From Bradyrhizobium sp. WBAH42 (GTDB lineage Bacteria > Pseudomonadota > Alphaproteobacteria > Rhizobiales > Xanthobacteraceae), in assembly GCF_024585265.1 (NCBI RefSeq), contig NZ_CP036533.1, positions 6,891,001 through 6,955,000 on the forward strand: DNA of 64,000 nucleotides, in the 5' to 3' direction. How positions within the stretch are numbered: the first letter of the stretch is position 1; each line of letters starts with the position of its first letter. This document shows positions 28,265 to 37,985 of this stretch, one piece after another. The notes under the pieces were generated by a model. It was given only the letters and a program-made list of their open reading frames with translations, was not told the DNA's origin and did no database searches. The translations under genes were made by a program, and so were the position numbers.

Positions 28265-29014
28265 ATGGTTAAGCCAGTTGTAATTGTGGTCGGTGCGGAC
28301 AAGGGAGGAGTCGGCAAGACGACCGTATCACGAACGCTACTGGACTACTTCAGCGTCAACAACGTGCAAACACGCGCATTCGACACAGAGTCGCCCCGCG
28401 GAACGCTGAAGCGCTTCTATCCCGGGATCACTGAGATCGTCGATATGACCACGACGGCGGACCAGATGAAGATCTTCGATACCTTGAACTCAGGGCTATC
28501 CGTCACCGTCATCGATGCTCGGGCAGGCCTACTGTCCTCTGCGTTGGCTTCCTTGCGCGACATCGGCTTTCTGGACTCAGCACGGTCGGGCCAGATCACA
28601 TTTGCCGTGTTCCACATCCTGGGATCATCCATCGCTTCGCTAGACGAGATCGCGGAAACCGCGACTTTCATGAGCGGCGCAAAGTACTACCTGGTCAAGA
28701 ACTTCATCAACGACACTCAATTCTTCCAGTGGGATCAAGCGACGTATAATTCCTATTTTCACCGCATCAAACATGCGACTGAGTTGACCATACCGAAGCT
28801 CAACGAGATGGCCTATGAGCAGGTGGAAGTCGCATCCGTCCCGTTCATAGACTTCGTGGCAAACAAGGGACGCAACGATGAACCCGCGAACAACTCCTTC
28901 GTCCTGCGCGGCTATGTCCGGCACTGGCTGGCAAATGTCTGGAGCGAATTTGATCGCATCAACTTGACGGAATTGGCGGGGGCCAAGTCCGCCACCCGGG
29001 CCGGCGAAAAGTAG
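28265..29014 (+). CDS. ParA/MinD-like ATPase
   Basis: A 250-aa cytoplasmic ATPase. The N-terminus has the deviant Walker A motif GADKGGVGKTT, with both lysines of the ParA/MinD class. AFDTE follows at the Walker A-prime position and VTVIDARAG at Walker B. The C-terminal half (from about 150) matches no family I know. The ATG at 28265 has AGGAG six bases upstream; earlier starts at 28247 (GTG) and 28259 are less well placed. Such ATPases position plasmids, chromosomes or protein complexes. The next gene is a paralogue. Confidence 0.8.
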   Translation: MVKPVVIVVGADKGGVGKTTVSRTLLDYFSVNNVQTRAFDTESPRGTLKRFYPGITEIVDMTTTADQMKIFDTLNSGLSVTVIDARAGLLSSALASLRDIGFLDSARSGQITFAVFHILGSSIASLDEIAETATFMSGAKYYLVKNFINDTQFFQWDQATYNSYFHRIKHATELTIPKLNEMAYEQVEVASVPFIDFVANKGRNDEPANNSFVLRGYVRHWLANVWSEFDRINLTELAGAKSATRAGEK

Positions 29015-29073
29015 CGGCATATCCGGCGAGCTCCAGTCGGGCCTACGTACGGAACGAAATTGATCTGCTGGCT

Positions 29074-29793
29074 ATGTTAGCGACCCCCATCTACATCATC
29101 TGCTCTCCTAGCCCGCAGGTCGGTAAAACCCTCATCGCTCGGGCGATGAGCGAGTTCTTGCTGCTGAAAAACGGCACAGCGCTATCGTTCGATGTCAACT
29201 TGAAAGAGCCTTCATTGCTCGACTATCTCCCCAACATTACGGAGACCGCTGATGTGATCGACACTTACGGCAAGATGCAGCTGATGGACCCTCTGATCAT
29301 CCACGATCGGGTACCCAAGGTAATTGACCTCGGCTTTCACGTCTTCGACGAATTCTTCAAGATGTGCGAGGAAATTGGCTTCATGAAGGAGACAGCGCGC
29401 TGCTATGTCGCCCCTATCATCCTCTTCGTCGCGGGAGCAGACCGCATCTCCTTTCGCGCTTATGAAATGCTACGGCGGCGAATTCCGCCGGCGTCGCTGA
29501 TCACCGTCCACAATGAATTCGTGCTGCGTGGCGAATTACCGGAAGTGATGGATCACGAGCGGGTGATTCGGATTTCCGCACTTCCCCTGTTCCTTAAACG
29601 ATATATAGACCGGCTTAGCTTTTCCTTCACTGGATATCTGCGCGACGAGAAGGATTGGTCCACCGAGCTGCATCAATGGATTCGACGCAATTACAGCATG
29701 TTTCGCGATCTGGATTCGAATGTGACGCTGCGAAGGTCTGACCGTCGACGGGGAACGGATATCGATAGCCTACGTTGCACAAGGGCTACTTAA
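29074..29793 (+). CDS. Divergent paralogue of the ParA-like ATPase
   Basis: A 239-aa protein whose N-terminal half matches the preceding ATPase in order: SPSPQVGKTLIARAMSEFLL, then LSFDVN, then LPNITETADVIDTYGKMQLMD and IDLGFHVFDEF. The P-loop is reduced (no KGG; only GKT remains), so the signature lysine of ParA proteins is missing. It probably works together with the gene before it, perhaps as a regulatory or catalytically weak partner. No clear ribosome site is seen before the ATG. Function unknown. Confidence 0.65.
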   Translation: MLATPIYIICSPSPQVGKTLIARAMSEFLLLKNGTALSFDVNLKEPSLLDYLPNITETADVIDTYGKMQLMDPLIIHDRVPKVIDLGFHVFDEFFKMCEEIGFMKETARCYVAPIILFVAGADRISFRAYEMLRRRIPPASLITVHNEFVLRGELPEVMDHERVIRISALPLFLKRYIDRLSFSFTGYLRDEKDWSTELHQWIRRNYSMFRDLDSNVTLRRSDRRRGTDIDSLRCTRAT

Positions 29794-30064
29794 GAGTTCG
29801 GCCTGATCACCATCTGTTCGTCCGGCCTATGAGTGGTTCGTTGACCGCTGACTTCAATGGCGTTCGTCGCGAACGCATTGCGCGTATACGATTTTTTCGC
29901 TTGGATCTCCATCCTTACAATCGTGCGCACGGACAGCGCGAGGGGCAATCGACAGCAGCTCATTAGCCATGGCTGATGCAGACAGCCCCATCCTCGAAGA
30001 AACCATGACCACTTTGACTTTGTGAGCGATTAGGCGGATAGACGAGGTCTTCCTTCGGGAGCGC

Positions 30065-31702
30065 TCATAGCTTCAGGCCGAATTTGCCGAGCACCTGATG
30101 CATGACCGCGCCTTTGATCTCGCGGGCGATCTCGTCTCGTATCTGGGCGCCGAGGACCCGTTCGGCATCGGCGTCGCCTGTCAGACCATGCTCGGCCAGC
30201 CGCTCATCCAAGCGGGTTTCAAACTGTACGCCCATCGCGTCGAGGAGCCGCTCCTGCATGTCAGCATAGTCTTGGGGTGCGATGCGCCTCACCACGCTTT
30301 CCCATGGTTGCCAGCGCGCTGCCAAATAGTCCGGAAATTCCGCCGCTTCCTGCTCCCGCACTAATACCTCGGCCCTGGCCACATCGCCCTCGGTCACGTG
30401 AGAGACATTCATGAAGCGCATGTCAGGAGCCGTGTGCCGCAGCTCCAGGGCGTCCCGCAGCCGGGTCTGATAGGCAAGGTAGACCTCGATCTCATCGACG
30501 TCGGGATCGGCACGACGAAGTGAATTGACCCTCTCGCGCGCGATCCCATCAAGCGCTTCCAAGCGAAACATGACGCGGCCGTTCTGGAGCAATTCGCCCA
30601 GTCGCCCGTCATAGACGCCGTCCTCGACATCAGCGTTCAGGCGTGCAGTCTGCATGCCGTTCCAGACCAAAGTAATGCGATCTTCGCAGCTCGCGTTCGC
30701 TCCCGAAGCCAATTCGAAATATTGCTCACGCAAACGCGGCCGGACAGCTGCCTGCCGCAGGTCATCAGCAACCGCCTGACGGAACGCCTCATGATGGTAG
30801 TTCACGGTGCCCCGGAGCCGATCGAGGAAGCGTGCATAGTCCGCGGCCCCCGCCTCATGGGCGAAGTGCTGCCAAGTGGACATTGCCGTCGGCTCGCCCT
30901 CAAGCCAGTCCGCGGCGACCTCTTGCAGGGACCGCGGCTGAAGTTGCACCGCTCCAGGGGTAATCGAGAAGAAAACCTGAGGGCCGGCATAGTGTCCGGC
31001 ATGCATCGCTGCTGCCAGGCCGGCCTGCACCCAATCGGCGAGCGGATTATTCTCCAGATTAACGCTCGACTCACCGCCTAGCTGCGTCAGCAGAGTCTCG
31101 GGCACGTTGGTCAGCAGATTGTCACTGGCACCGAACCATATCAGATGGTGCGGGACCGTCTCAGGCAGTCTGGTCAGCCGGTTGTAGCTGGCGCTGAGCC
31201 ATTCGAGCGCGGCCGGGAGAGGCTCGGGCAGGCCCGCCAACTGATTGTGATCGACGTTCAGACTCTGCAGCCCGGCTGGAAGGCGGGGCAGGTGGGTCAG
31301 GCGGTTACCGCTCGCGTCCAACTCCTGAAGCGTTTCTGGAAGGCGTTCGGGCAGACTTGCCAGCTGATTGTTGTCGACATTCAGGCGGCGCACTCCGGCC
31401 AGAATGGGCGCAGATAAGGCGGTCAGGGAGAGGGACGATAGATCTAGCAGCTCATTGAGATCACCCGTACCGCGCCAAGCTCTCGTTCGACTTACTGCCA
31501 CTTGCCGATCCTCATGTTGCCCCTGCCCGTCTTCGGCAGCCCAGTCGGCCAGCAACTCGGGCCGGGCGGCCCCCTCGGCGCCGGACCCGTGCATGTCCCT
31601 CAACGCCTCGCCCCACTGCGATGCGGCGGCGGAGGCGGGTTCGGAGCTTTCTGAATCGGAAGTTACGGAAGGGGCACCAGCCCCGAGCTGTTCTGCGTTC
31701 AT
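30065..31702 (-). CDS. nopM: NopM-type effector: LRR and NEL E3 ubiquitin ligase
   Basis: An effector of the IpaH/SspH/NopM class, injected into plant cells, where it ubiquitinates host proteins. From the ATG at 31702 (545 aa, like NopM) the N-terminal 100 residues are Ser/Ala-rich with no Sec signal. About five leucine-rich repeats follow (LNVDNNQLASLPERLP, LDASGNRLTHLP, LNVDHNQLAGLPEPLP and similar). The NEL domain takes the rest, with the catalytic Cys in ANASCEDRITLVWNGM. The frame stays open upstream to 32080, but that part spans the tts box and is not protein-like. A tts box lies about 300 bp upstream of the start. Confidence 0.93.
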   Translation of the reverse strand: MNAEQLGAGAPSVTSDSESSEPASAAASQWGEALRDMHGSGAEGAARPELLADWAAEDGQGQHEDRQVAVSRTRAWRGTGDLNELLDLSSLSLTALSAPILAGVRRLNVDNNQLASLPERLPETLQELDASGNRLTHLPRLPAGLQSLNVDHNQLAGLPEPLPAALEWLSASYNRLTRLPETVPHHLIWFGASDNLLTNVPETLLTQLGGESSVNLENNPLADWVQAGLAAAMHAGHYAGPQVFFSITPGAVQLQPRSLQEVAADWLEGEPTAMSTWQHFAHEAGAADYARFLDRLRGTVNYHHEAFRQAVADDLRQAAVRPRLREQYFELASGANASCEDRITLVWNGMQTARLNADVEDGVYDGRLGELLQNGRVMFRLEALDGIARERVNSLRRADPDVDEIEVYLAYQTRLRDALELRHTAPDMRFMNVSHVTEGDVARAEVLVREQEAAEFPDYLAARWQPWESVVRRIAPQDYADMQERLLDAMGVQFETRLDERLAEHGLTGDADAERVLGAQIRDEIAREIKGAVMHQVLGKFGLKL

Positions 31703-32888
31703 CGATATCGTTTCTTGCGTGTCAAAATGGAGCGAACGCGCCGGGGCGGCGCATCTTACAACTGGTAATCCCCCACTATGGCTGACGCTCCACCAGCCAA
31801 CCGAAATGAGGTGCAATCCCACAACCGGGCAGTTCCGCACGACTGACGCGAATACGCCTGCGCAAGTGCCGCTGAGCAACTGCAAGCAGTGCAGCGGACG
31901 AGGCGACGTGTCGCTCGCAGATCGGTTGATATCGGAATCTGCCCCGGTCTCGCCTGCGAGATCTGCGCCCTTTGAGCCGAGCCTGCAAGGAGTAGCGACG
32001 TTCATGATACGAAAGTTAGCTGTCGGTAAGCTGACGGATCCCGGCGCGATGGAAAGGCGGAGCTTGGCTGGGTCAGACACATTTTAATGCCCGCTTCATT
32101 CCATCATCGACGCTGTCTCGCCGCTCCAACCGGCAAGTGTAGTGATGATGCCGGCCGGGCGCTCCGTGCCGTCCATCTTAAATGGCTTTCCCGGCCATCG
32201 CCCGCAGGCAAGCAAACTGGAAACTAGCAGGTCGTCGTCGTGATCTCCGTTTGGGATGGGACGTCAACGCCTGCCATGTGAGCCTTGATCTTTTACGCAT
32301 CAGCAACGGTACAACCTGGTGCAGCGTGCGATCCAAGCTATTCAATCGATCTTCAGAGGGGTGCGCAGCGGATGTCGACGGCATTGACCGTCTGTGGAAT
32401 GCTCAACTGCCTCGACCCTGCGTCCATCGACATTTTTGTCTTGTACTACCAACCGCAACCGCGTTCACTTCTTTGATCAGCTGGCGCATGCCGTGGATCG
32501 CTGCCCTCCTCAAAGTTCGTTCTCATGACTTTCCCATGTTGTTGATAAGTTCCACCTCGCCCGTAGATTGTTTATCGGGTAGGCGATTGTGAATGCCTAT
32601 AGCAGGCCGGATCTACTTAACTGCCCGTCGGCCAACCGATCTTGTGGAGCGCTGAAATTGTGCAGGACACACGATCGGGACGCCGTGAAACCGCGAAGTT
32701 CTGCCGCGATTTGCCGTCACACGCCCGATGTAGGGTGATATTGACCGGCAAGAGTTGCACATATCTTGCTCGCCGCCTCCGGGGACGAACGGGCGGGCCT
32801 CGGCTGAACTATTCGGCAGAAATGCGGAGCCAAGCAACGGCCGCTCAGACGATCGTCATGCTTGTTACTCCAGGAACGAATATCTGTG
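31703..32888. other. Upstream region of nopM and debris
   Basis: The first 330 bp hold the nopM leader and tts box. From about 32080 to 32888 there are overlapping open frames on both strands (the longest 136 codons, plus, 32182-32592) without start signals or motifs. I see no gene there. Confidence 0.45.
32004..32037 (-). promoter_or_regulatory. tts box for nopM
   Basis: Minus strand reads CCGTCAGCTTACCGACAGCT followed by AACTTTCGTATCA. GTCAGCTT, CGA and AGCT of the consensus are kept. Confidence 0.82.
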
Positions 32889-33188
32889 ATGACTTCGATT
32901 GATGATACATTAAATGAGATCAGATGGTTGCGAAACGAAATCTGGCGTTGCCGTCGATTACTTGGCACTGAACTGCCTGGCGCGCAGCGGGAGGCCGTTG
33001 AGAAGCGTCTGCATGAACAGCTTTCTGCCTTTGAGAGACTTCTGTCGACGGCGTTCCCATTAGCCCTGAGCTCTAAAGTGTATTCGGTCAAGAGCACCAG
33101 GATCGGGCGAAGCGACTCCCCTGAAGCGCCCATCGAGAACGCCGCAATGGCATCAAGCGGATGCCTCGAGAAGTCGATCAGCGGCTAA
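32889..33188 (+). CDS. Small helical hypothetical protein
   Basis: About 99 aa from the ATG at 32889. The first 65 residues look like a coiled coil (IDDTLNEIRWLRNEIWRCRRLLG, in parts; then REAVEKRLHEQLSAFERLLS). The rest is polar. No signal peptide or known domain. Coding character is plausible because of the regular helix pattern, but there is no strong ribosome site. It is flanked by debris. Confidence 0.4.
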   Translation: MTSIDDTLNEIRWLRNEIWRCRRLLGTELPGAQREAVEKRLHEQLSAFERLLSTAFPLALSSKVYSVKSTRIGRSDSPEAPIENAAMASSGCLEKSISG

Positions 33189-33677
33189 CAAAAGCGGTTT
33201 TGCTACCTCACTTTGTTTACCTTGAGCCAGGCAGTCCAGCCCAAGGTAGTCCCCAAGCTGAGAAGCCAAGGGAAACCGCAATGAAACAAACCTCCAACGC
33301 AAATGGACTCTTTTGCCTGTTACTACCCCATAGCCCCTGCCCAAAAGCACCTAATCGCCGGCCACAAACAGTATAGATTGGTGCGGAGTACGGATTTCCA
33401 GCATATGTCCGGCAATTCCTCCTCCCTCAGCTGACACAGTTGTCGATCGGACCCGTTACCGCGAATCACGAAAGCCTCGAAGTCGCCGAATGGCTGCAGC
33501 GCTGATTGAAGCGCGACTGCTGCCAATTGGTCCGCGGATCAGTCCTCAGATAGTTGAGCCGCGCGTCGGCTGGCTGATGCTCCAGTCCGATCAACTTGCA
33601 ACCACCGAGCTGGCCAAAGCCGGAGGCCCGGTCAGGCCGAACATCTCACTATTGTTCGAGTTCGCAATTGCCGTGCC
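33189..33677. other. Gap without recognisable genes
   Basis: About 490 bp. Short overlapping frames of 65-71 codons on both strands, none with motif or start signal. Confidence 0.4.
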
Positions 33678-34046
33678 TCACTCTCGATAAAGGACTACTG
33701 GACGCTTGTTGAGAGATTGTCTCGACCGGTCGTTTCTGCCCGCGGCGGCGGTCGGCATAACGCGTTGGCATTCGCGGCGTAAATTTTTGAAATTTTCTGT
33801 TAGACAAAACATCGCCACGTCAGCTTCGTTACGGCCTGTAAAGCGGTCACAGAAGCGGATCACGTCTGGTTTGCACGACACTAACACTTCCTCGGCCCGA
33901 CGATCTCGCGCGCAAGCGTATCCTGTGCACCAGCTCGCTGCTATCGCGATCGTAGCAAGGACGGCTGCATAGCGATGCGCATTGCAAGTCCCGCCTATTC
34001 GTCGCGCTTGATTCACCAAACCTCTCTTAAACCGCATATACTTCAC
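33678..34046 (-). CDS. Exported Cys-rich repeat protein
   Basis: A 122-aa protein with a signal peptide (hydrophobic YAAVLATIAIAASWCTGYACA) and one conserved four-cysteine unit, CKPDVIRFCDRF then MFCLTENFKNLRRECQRV. The spacing resembles the cysteine-rich repeat of Golgi apparatus protein 1 (Cys_rich_FGFR), which also occurs in short exported proteins of rhizobia. It would act in the periplasm or outside. The start could also be the ATG at 34037. Function unknown; no operon partner. Confidence 0.65.
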   Translation of the reverse strand: MKYMRFKRGLVNQARRIGGTCNAHRYAAVLATIAIAASWCTGYACARDRRAEEVLVSCKPDVIRFCDRFTGRNEADVAMFCLTENFKNLRRECQRVMPTAAAGRNDRSRQSLNKRPVVLYRE

Positions 34047-34699
34047 TGCTTTTTTCTTTGCCCCGCCAGGCTGATCTGTTTACCGGATTGAAGCGCCTCG
34101 GCAGCCACTGGCTTGCTGTTCCGGGCGCCGCAATGATACCGGCGCTCGGAAATCATCGTACCGCTAGGCGCAACACGCATTGCGAAGACCGGGATCACAC
34201 GGAGATCGGCCGTTTAGCGCTTGTGTGCCGATGTTGGCTCCAATACGGCGTTCTGCTTCGCAATGCCTACATCCTGACGTTACGATCGATTCAAGCACTT
34301 TGAGCGAGCGGGCAGCGGATATCGTCTCATATCAGCGCTTTTTTCCCAGCGAGCGGCTGCCGACCTCCCTTCGCGCAGATCGGAAGGTGCGTCGGCCGGA
34401 GGCAGGGACTTGTGCATCACCGACGCGTGGCTGCACATTCGCCGAAGCACCATCTCCAACGCGAGAGGCATGGTTCACCCTCAGGTGCCATCTCATAGCT
34501 GCTGCATGTACGGTTGGCGACGTTGAACGTCCAAGGTCCTACAATACGATGCGGCGATTTAAGACGCAGGGTGGAGGCCGATGCAAAGCCTCCCTTGCCA
34601 AATAGCCGGCCAGATATTCCTTAAAACGGCACGCCGATTGCTGGGTAAGGATCAGTAAGTTGCCGCGAAGAAAGCGGTCGCGGCGGAGCCGGGATTCCA
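34047..34699. other. Gap upstream of the decayed mod locus
   Basis: About 650 bp with no convincing gene. It contains the RpoN-type promoter at 34627-34642 and, near 34507-34522, TGT-N10-ACG, a near match to a NifA upstream site. Confidence 0.5.
34627..34642 (+). promoter_or_regulatory. RpoN (-24/-12) promoter before modA remnant
   Basis: Reads CGGCAC-GCCGA-TTGCT with the invariant GG-N10-GC spacing. It lies about 58 bp upstream of the ATG at 34700. A near-NifA site (TGT-N10-ACG) lies about 105 bp upstream. Confidence 0.7.
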
Positions 34700-35044
34700 A
34701 TGAGGTTTATTCGATTCATCCTGATCGACCTAGCCTTGATGCTACTCGCACCTGAGAGTGCAAAGGCCAACATTGTGGCGACCGACGCAAATTTCAAATC
34801 GGCTCGGAAAGCTGTGGGATCCGTGATGCCGAATTCTGGCCCCGAGCCAGTATCCGGCTCCGGCGTGTTCCGACAGCTTCACTGCCAAGCCTTTCAAGCC
34901 GCGCCATTCCAACATTCATTAGAAGCCCTCGGCCCGCCAAGCAGACTGACAACCTTGCGCTGCTGGAATGGCGCTTTACCTCTGATTGGCAAGCGCAGCG
35001 GGCAACGTCCGGTTGCCACACTCCTAGCGGCGCGGAGCTGCTAA
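34700..35044 (+). pseudogene. Possible modA (molybdate-binding protein) remnant
   Basis: The frame opens with a signal-like segment (FIRFILIDLALMLLAPESAKA) and then IVATDANFKSARKAVGS and VSGSGVFRQL, which is the order seen at the start of ModA-type binding proteins (mature N-terminus with AANF, then a phosphate/oxyanion loop rich in Ser/Gly). The rest (to 114 aa) does not resemble ModA, and the total is less than half the family length. Together with the modC-like gene behind it and the RpoN promoter before it, a deletion remnant of modA (with modB lost) is likely. The resemblance is weak. Confidence 0.4.
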
Positions 35045-35200
35045 CAAGAGCTTGATACAAATCTGCAGTCCGCCCTCCCACGCAAGGCCCCTCACGTGAG
35101 CGGAAACGCCGTGCTGCCGCTGCCGCGCCATAAACGGCATCGTCGAAAGCATGGCCATCAGCTCCACTGCTGCCATTGGCCTCCTGATTTAGATGAGAAG

Positions 35201-36400
35201 ATGCAGAACATGCGAAGCTTCATTAGAGAAGCCAAAAAGGGCTGTATCGAAGTTGCCTTCAACGGCTCTCTCGGAAGCATTCCGCTAGATACGCAATTCA
35301 GCGTACCAGCCGAAGGCGTCACAGCGATTTCTGGTCCACCCGGGTGCGGCAAAACTACGCTCGCGCGCTGCATCGCTGGGGTCCAGCGCCTGCCGAATGG
35401 ATTCTGTGCAATTGACGGGGAGATCTGGCAGGATGAGACTATATTTCGACCGCCTCATCTGCGTCACGTCGCATATGTATTTCGCTTACCGATTCTCTCT
35501 TCTCATTTGTCTGTCCGACGCATACTCTTATACAACGCGTCCAAATCGGAACCGACACTGATCGATTTTGATGGTGTGGTCGAATTGCTCGCCTTGGCGC
35601 CACTGCTCGAGCGTTTGCCATCACTTCTTTCCGGAGCGGAGCGACTGCGACTCGCTCTTGGCCGTGCGCTGCTGGGCCAGCCTCGGCTAGTCTTGCTTGA
35701 CGATCCACTCATTGTGCTCGACCGCTCCGCCAAACGCGAGATCCTGCCCTTTCTCGAGCGCATGCGGCAAACGCTTCCATTGCCGATGATTTACTTCGGC
35801 CATGACATCGCTGATATCGAGCATTTTGCCGATCATCTCGTCATGATGAAGGATGGCGCCGTGGCTACGGCCGGTCCGCTCAGTGTCCTTCAGAGTGATT
35901 CGGCGCTGGCCCAGCGCGGCGAAGCGGCAGTCTGTCTTGATACTACGGTCGGCGGCTATGACGGGCGCTATGGGCTGATCATGCTTCGCCTCAAAGCTGT
36001 GCGCTTTCTGATACCTGGAGTGCCGCTTACACCGGGAGCGCAGCTGCGGCTACGCATCGCTGCCGACGACGTCAGCATCGCGCGCGAGCCACGGCGAGCA
36101 AGCTCTATCCTCAATGTTTTTCCAGCACGCATAAAAGCCTCTCTGCCGCACGGCGAGGCTGAGGTCACCTTGGTTCTGACCGTTGAAACCGGCCGATCTG
36201 GCGTGCCGCTTTTGGCGCGCATCACACGCCGCTCCTTTGATGCGCTACGGCTTAGCAATGGAGGGGAAGTATTCGCGGAGGTCGCGCGCGCCGTTCCGCT
36301 TGGGCCGAGCGGTTGCTTGCAACACCTGCCACATCCGCATGAGCACCTTCGACAGCTATGCCCCGATGCGAGAAGAACACCAACAAGATCCCGGCCGTGA
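35201..36400 (+). CDS. modC: ModC-like molybdate ABC transporter ATPase, motifs altered
   Basis: An ABC ATPase with a C-terminal Mop-type domain, so of ModC type (molybdate uptake for FeMo-cofactor). Walker A is intact (GPPGCGKTT). Other motifs deviate: the Q-loop reads YVFRL (Arg for Gln), the signature is LLSGAERLRLALGRAL instead of LSGGE, and Walker B ends LLDDPL (Asp for the catalytic Glu). The H-loop His is kept (YFGHDI). The last about 40 residues look like read-through. No modB is present. The protein may be inactive or in decay. The ATG at 35201 or 35210 may be the start. Confidence 0.75.
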   Translation: MQNMRSFIREAKKGCIEVAFNGSLGSIPLDTQFSVPAEGVTAISGPPGCGKTTLARCIAGVQRLPNGFCAIDGEIWQDETIFRPPHLRHVAYVFRLPILSSHLSVRRILLYNASKSEPTLIDFDGVVELLALAPLLERLPSLLSGAERLRLALGRALLGQPRLVLLDDPLIVLDRSAKREILPFLERMRQTLPLPMIYFGHDIADIEHFADHLVMMKDGAVATAGPLSVLQSDSALAQRGEAAVCLDTTVGGYDGRYGLIMLRLKAVRFLIPGVPLTPGAQLRLRIAADDVSIAREPRRASSILNVFPARIKASLPHGEAEVTLVLTVETGRSGVPLLARITRRSFDALRLSNGGEVFAEVARAVPLGPSGCLQHLPHPHEHLRQLCPDARRTPTRSRP

Positions 36401-37424
36401 TCGACAGTCTACATAAGATAGTCCGAATAATGTTCCGGGTAGCTCTTCGCCTTAAAAACGATCTCGATCGGCTACTGACCGATCTGGCTCAGGACGTCGC
36501 GCACCAAAACGTACGCATCGGCAGCTGGTGCAGCGACAGTCGAGGCGAGCAAATGGCACGCAGATGATACTCGCAATCGATGTTGCCAGGGGAGAAAAGA
36601 TCTCAATTTCGCAACCACCCGGCAGCAGAGCAATGTTCTGTCTTGATATAAACAGGCTTGCCGAGGCCGCAGCCCTCGGCCCGACCAGCTGCTTCTCGTT
36701 CTTTTGGCGAATTTGCTGATGGGGAGGCGATCGGTCCTATTGCGAAGCGCTCGTGAACTGCCGACTGGGAGCCTCACCGCGGACTTGGCACGCTGCTGCC
36801 TTGATCGTGCCACGCGGCCGGGCCTTCAACCCGAGCTGCGGTTTTTTGGTTACAACGATACCGGCCGACCTTAACGTGACAGTGGGGCCGCCGAGCAGGT
36901 CGGCTCCGCGATCGTCCATCGAACTCTTCGCCATTTCGGAAGCCACCTTAGCTACGGCGTCCGCTGCTGGCCACCTTGATGTCTTGCAAATGTACCGATT
37001 GTGGACCTTCAATGGCGAGACGTCGCGCGCGCTAAATAACGCAAGCCGACATTAAGTCCATAGTCGGCTTTGCAGTGCCTGCTGGTCAAATGACGAGACC
37101 GCTACGGTTCAGGTCTGCCATCTTCCCGCCAAGCGCCTGACCAGCGCCCGCGTGCCGTCGAGCTCAAAGGCAGCGCGACCGTCGCTATTGCTCTGCTGAC
37201 GTATAGCGGTGTTTTGCAGATTGGCGCCAACGCCTTGTGCGATCTTTGGTGCGTTAGATGACCATCAGCTTAGTGCTGATCGAGCCACCAAGCGCGCGAG
37301 CATGCCCGGATCCAAGCCGCTGGGCTGGCCTTGTTGCACCCATTCCGGACCTAAGAACGGGTGGCATATAGTTTGCTCCATCAGTGAGGTCACGATCTAC
37401 AAAAAGCAAGTTTGTGAGGACAGC
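36401..37424. other. Gap upstream of ahpC
   Basis: About 1 kb. Frames of 60-113 codons overlap on both strands with no motif. Its right end holds the RpoN promoter of ahpCD. Confidence 0.45.
37361..37377 (+). promoter_or_regulatory. RpoN (-24/-12) promoter of ahpCD
   Basis: Reads GTGGCAT-ATAGT-TTGCT, a nearly perfect -24/-12 element with GG-N10-GC, 48 bp before the ahpC ATG. I found no exact TGT-N10-ACA NifA site within 150 bp upstream. Confidence 0.85.
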
Positions 37425-37979
37425 ATGCTCGGAATTGGAAGTCAGTTGCCGTCATTCGACATCACAGGCGTGAAGCCCGGTTTTCATGCGCAGGAAGAAG
37501 AAGGGCAGAGTGCATTTCAGACGCTGACCGAAATGAGCTTTCCGGAAAAATGGAAGATTATCTTCTTTTACCCCAAGGACTTTACATTCGTCTGCCCGAC
37601 AGAGATCGCCGAATTTGCCAGCCTTTCCAAGGAATTCGCTGACCGGGATGCGGTTGTACTGGGTGGTTCGACCGACAACGAGTTCTGCAAGCTTGCTTGG
37701 CGGCGTTCGCATGTCGACCTGCACAATCTACCAATCTGGCAGTTTGCCGATACAAAGGGAACGCTCGTCGATGGTCTTGGGGTGCGTTCACCCGAAGGGG
37801 TCGCCTATCGTTGCACCTTCATTGTTGACCCCCAAAACACGATCCAGCACGTTTATGCGACCAATCTCAGTGTGGGGCGCAGTCCTAAGGACACGCTCCG
37901 CGTTCTGGACGCGCTGCAAACCGGCGAGCTCTGTCCCTGCAACCGCGAAATCGGCGGCGAAACCTTGAAAGTTGCTTGA
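37425..37979 (+). CDS. ahpC: Peroxiredoxin, AhpC type
   Basis: A 184-aa two-cysteine peroxiredoxin that reduces hydrogen and organic peroxides. The peroxidatic Cys lies in FYPKDFTFVCPTEIAEF and the resolving Cys near the end in GELCPCN. The ATG at 37425 has GAGGA upstream; the frame is open much further up but without sense. It is followed 6 bp later by ahpD. Being behind an RpoN promoter in a nif/fix cluster, it probably protects nitrogenase-fixing cells from peroxide. Confidence 0.95.
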   Translation: MLGIGSQLPSFDITGVKPGFHAQEEEGQSAFQTLTEMSFPEKWKIIFFYPKDFTFVCPTEIAEFASLSKEFADRDAVVLGGSTDNEFCKLAWRRSHVDLHNLPIWQFADTKGTLVDGLGVRSPEGVAYRCTFIVDPQNTIQHVYATNLSVGRSPKDTLRVLDALQTGELCPCNREIGGETLKVA

Positions 37980-37985
37980 GGCAGC

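Noticed and set aside
31703..32080. Longer N-terminus for the NopM-type protein
   Set aside because: The extension crosses the tts box and adds a Cys-rich stretch unlike NopM; the ATG at 31702 gives the usual length.
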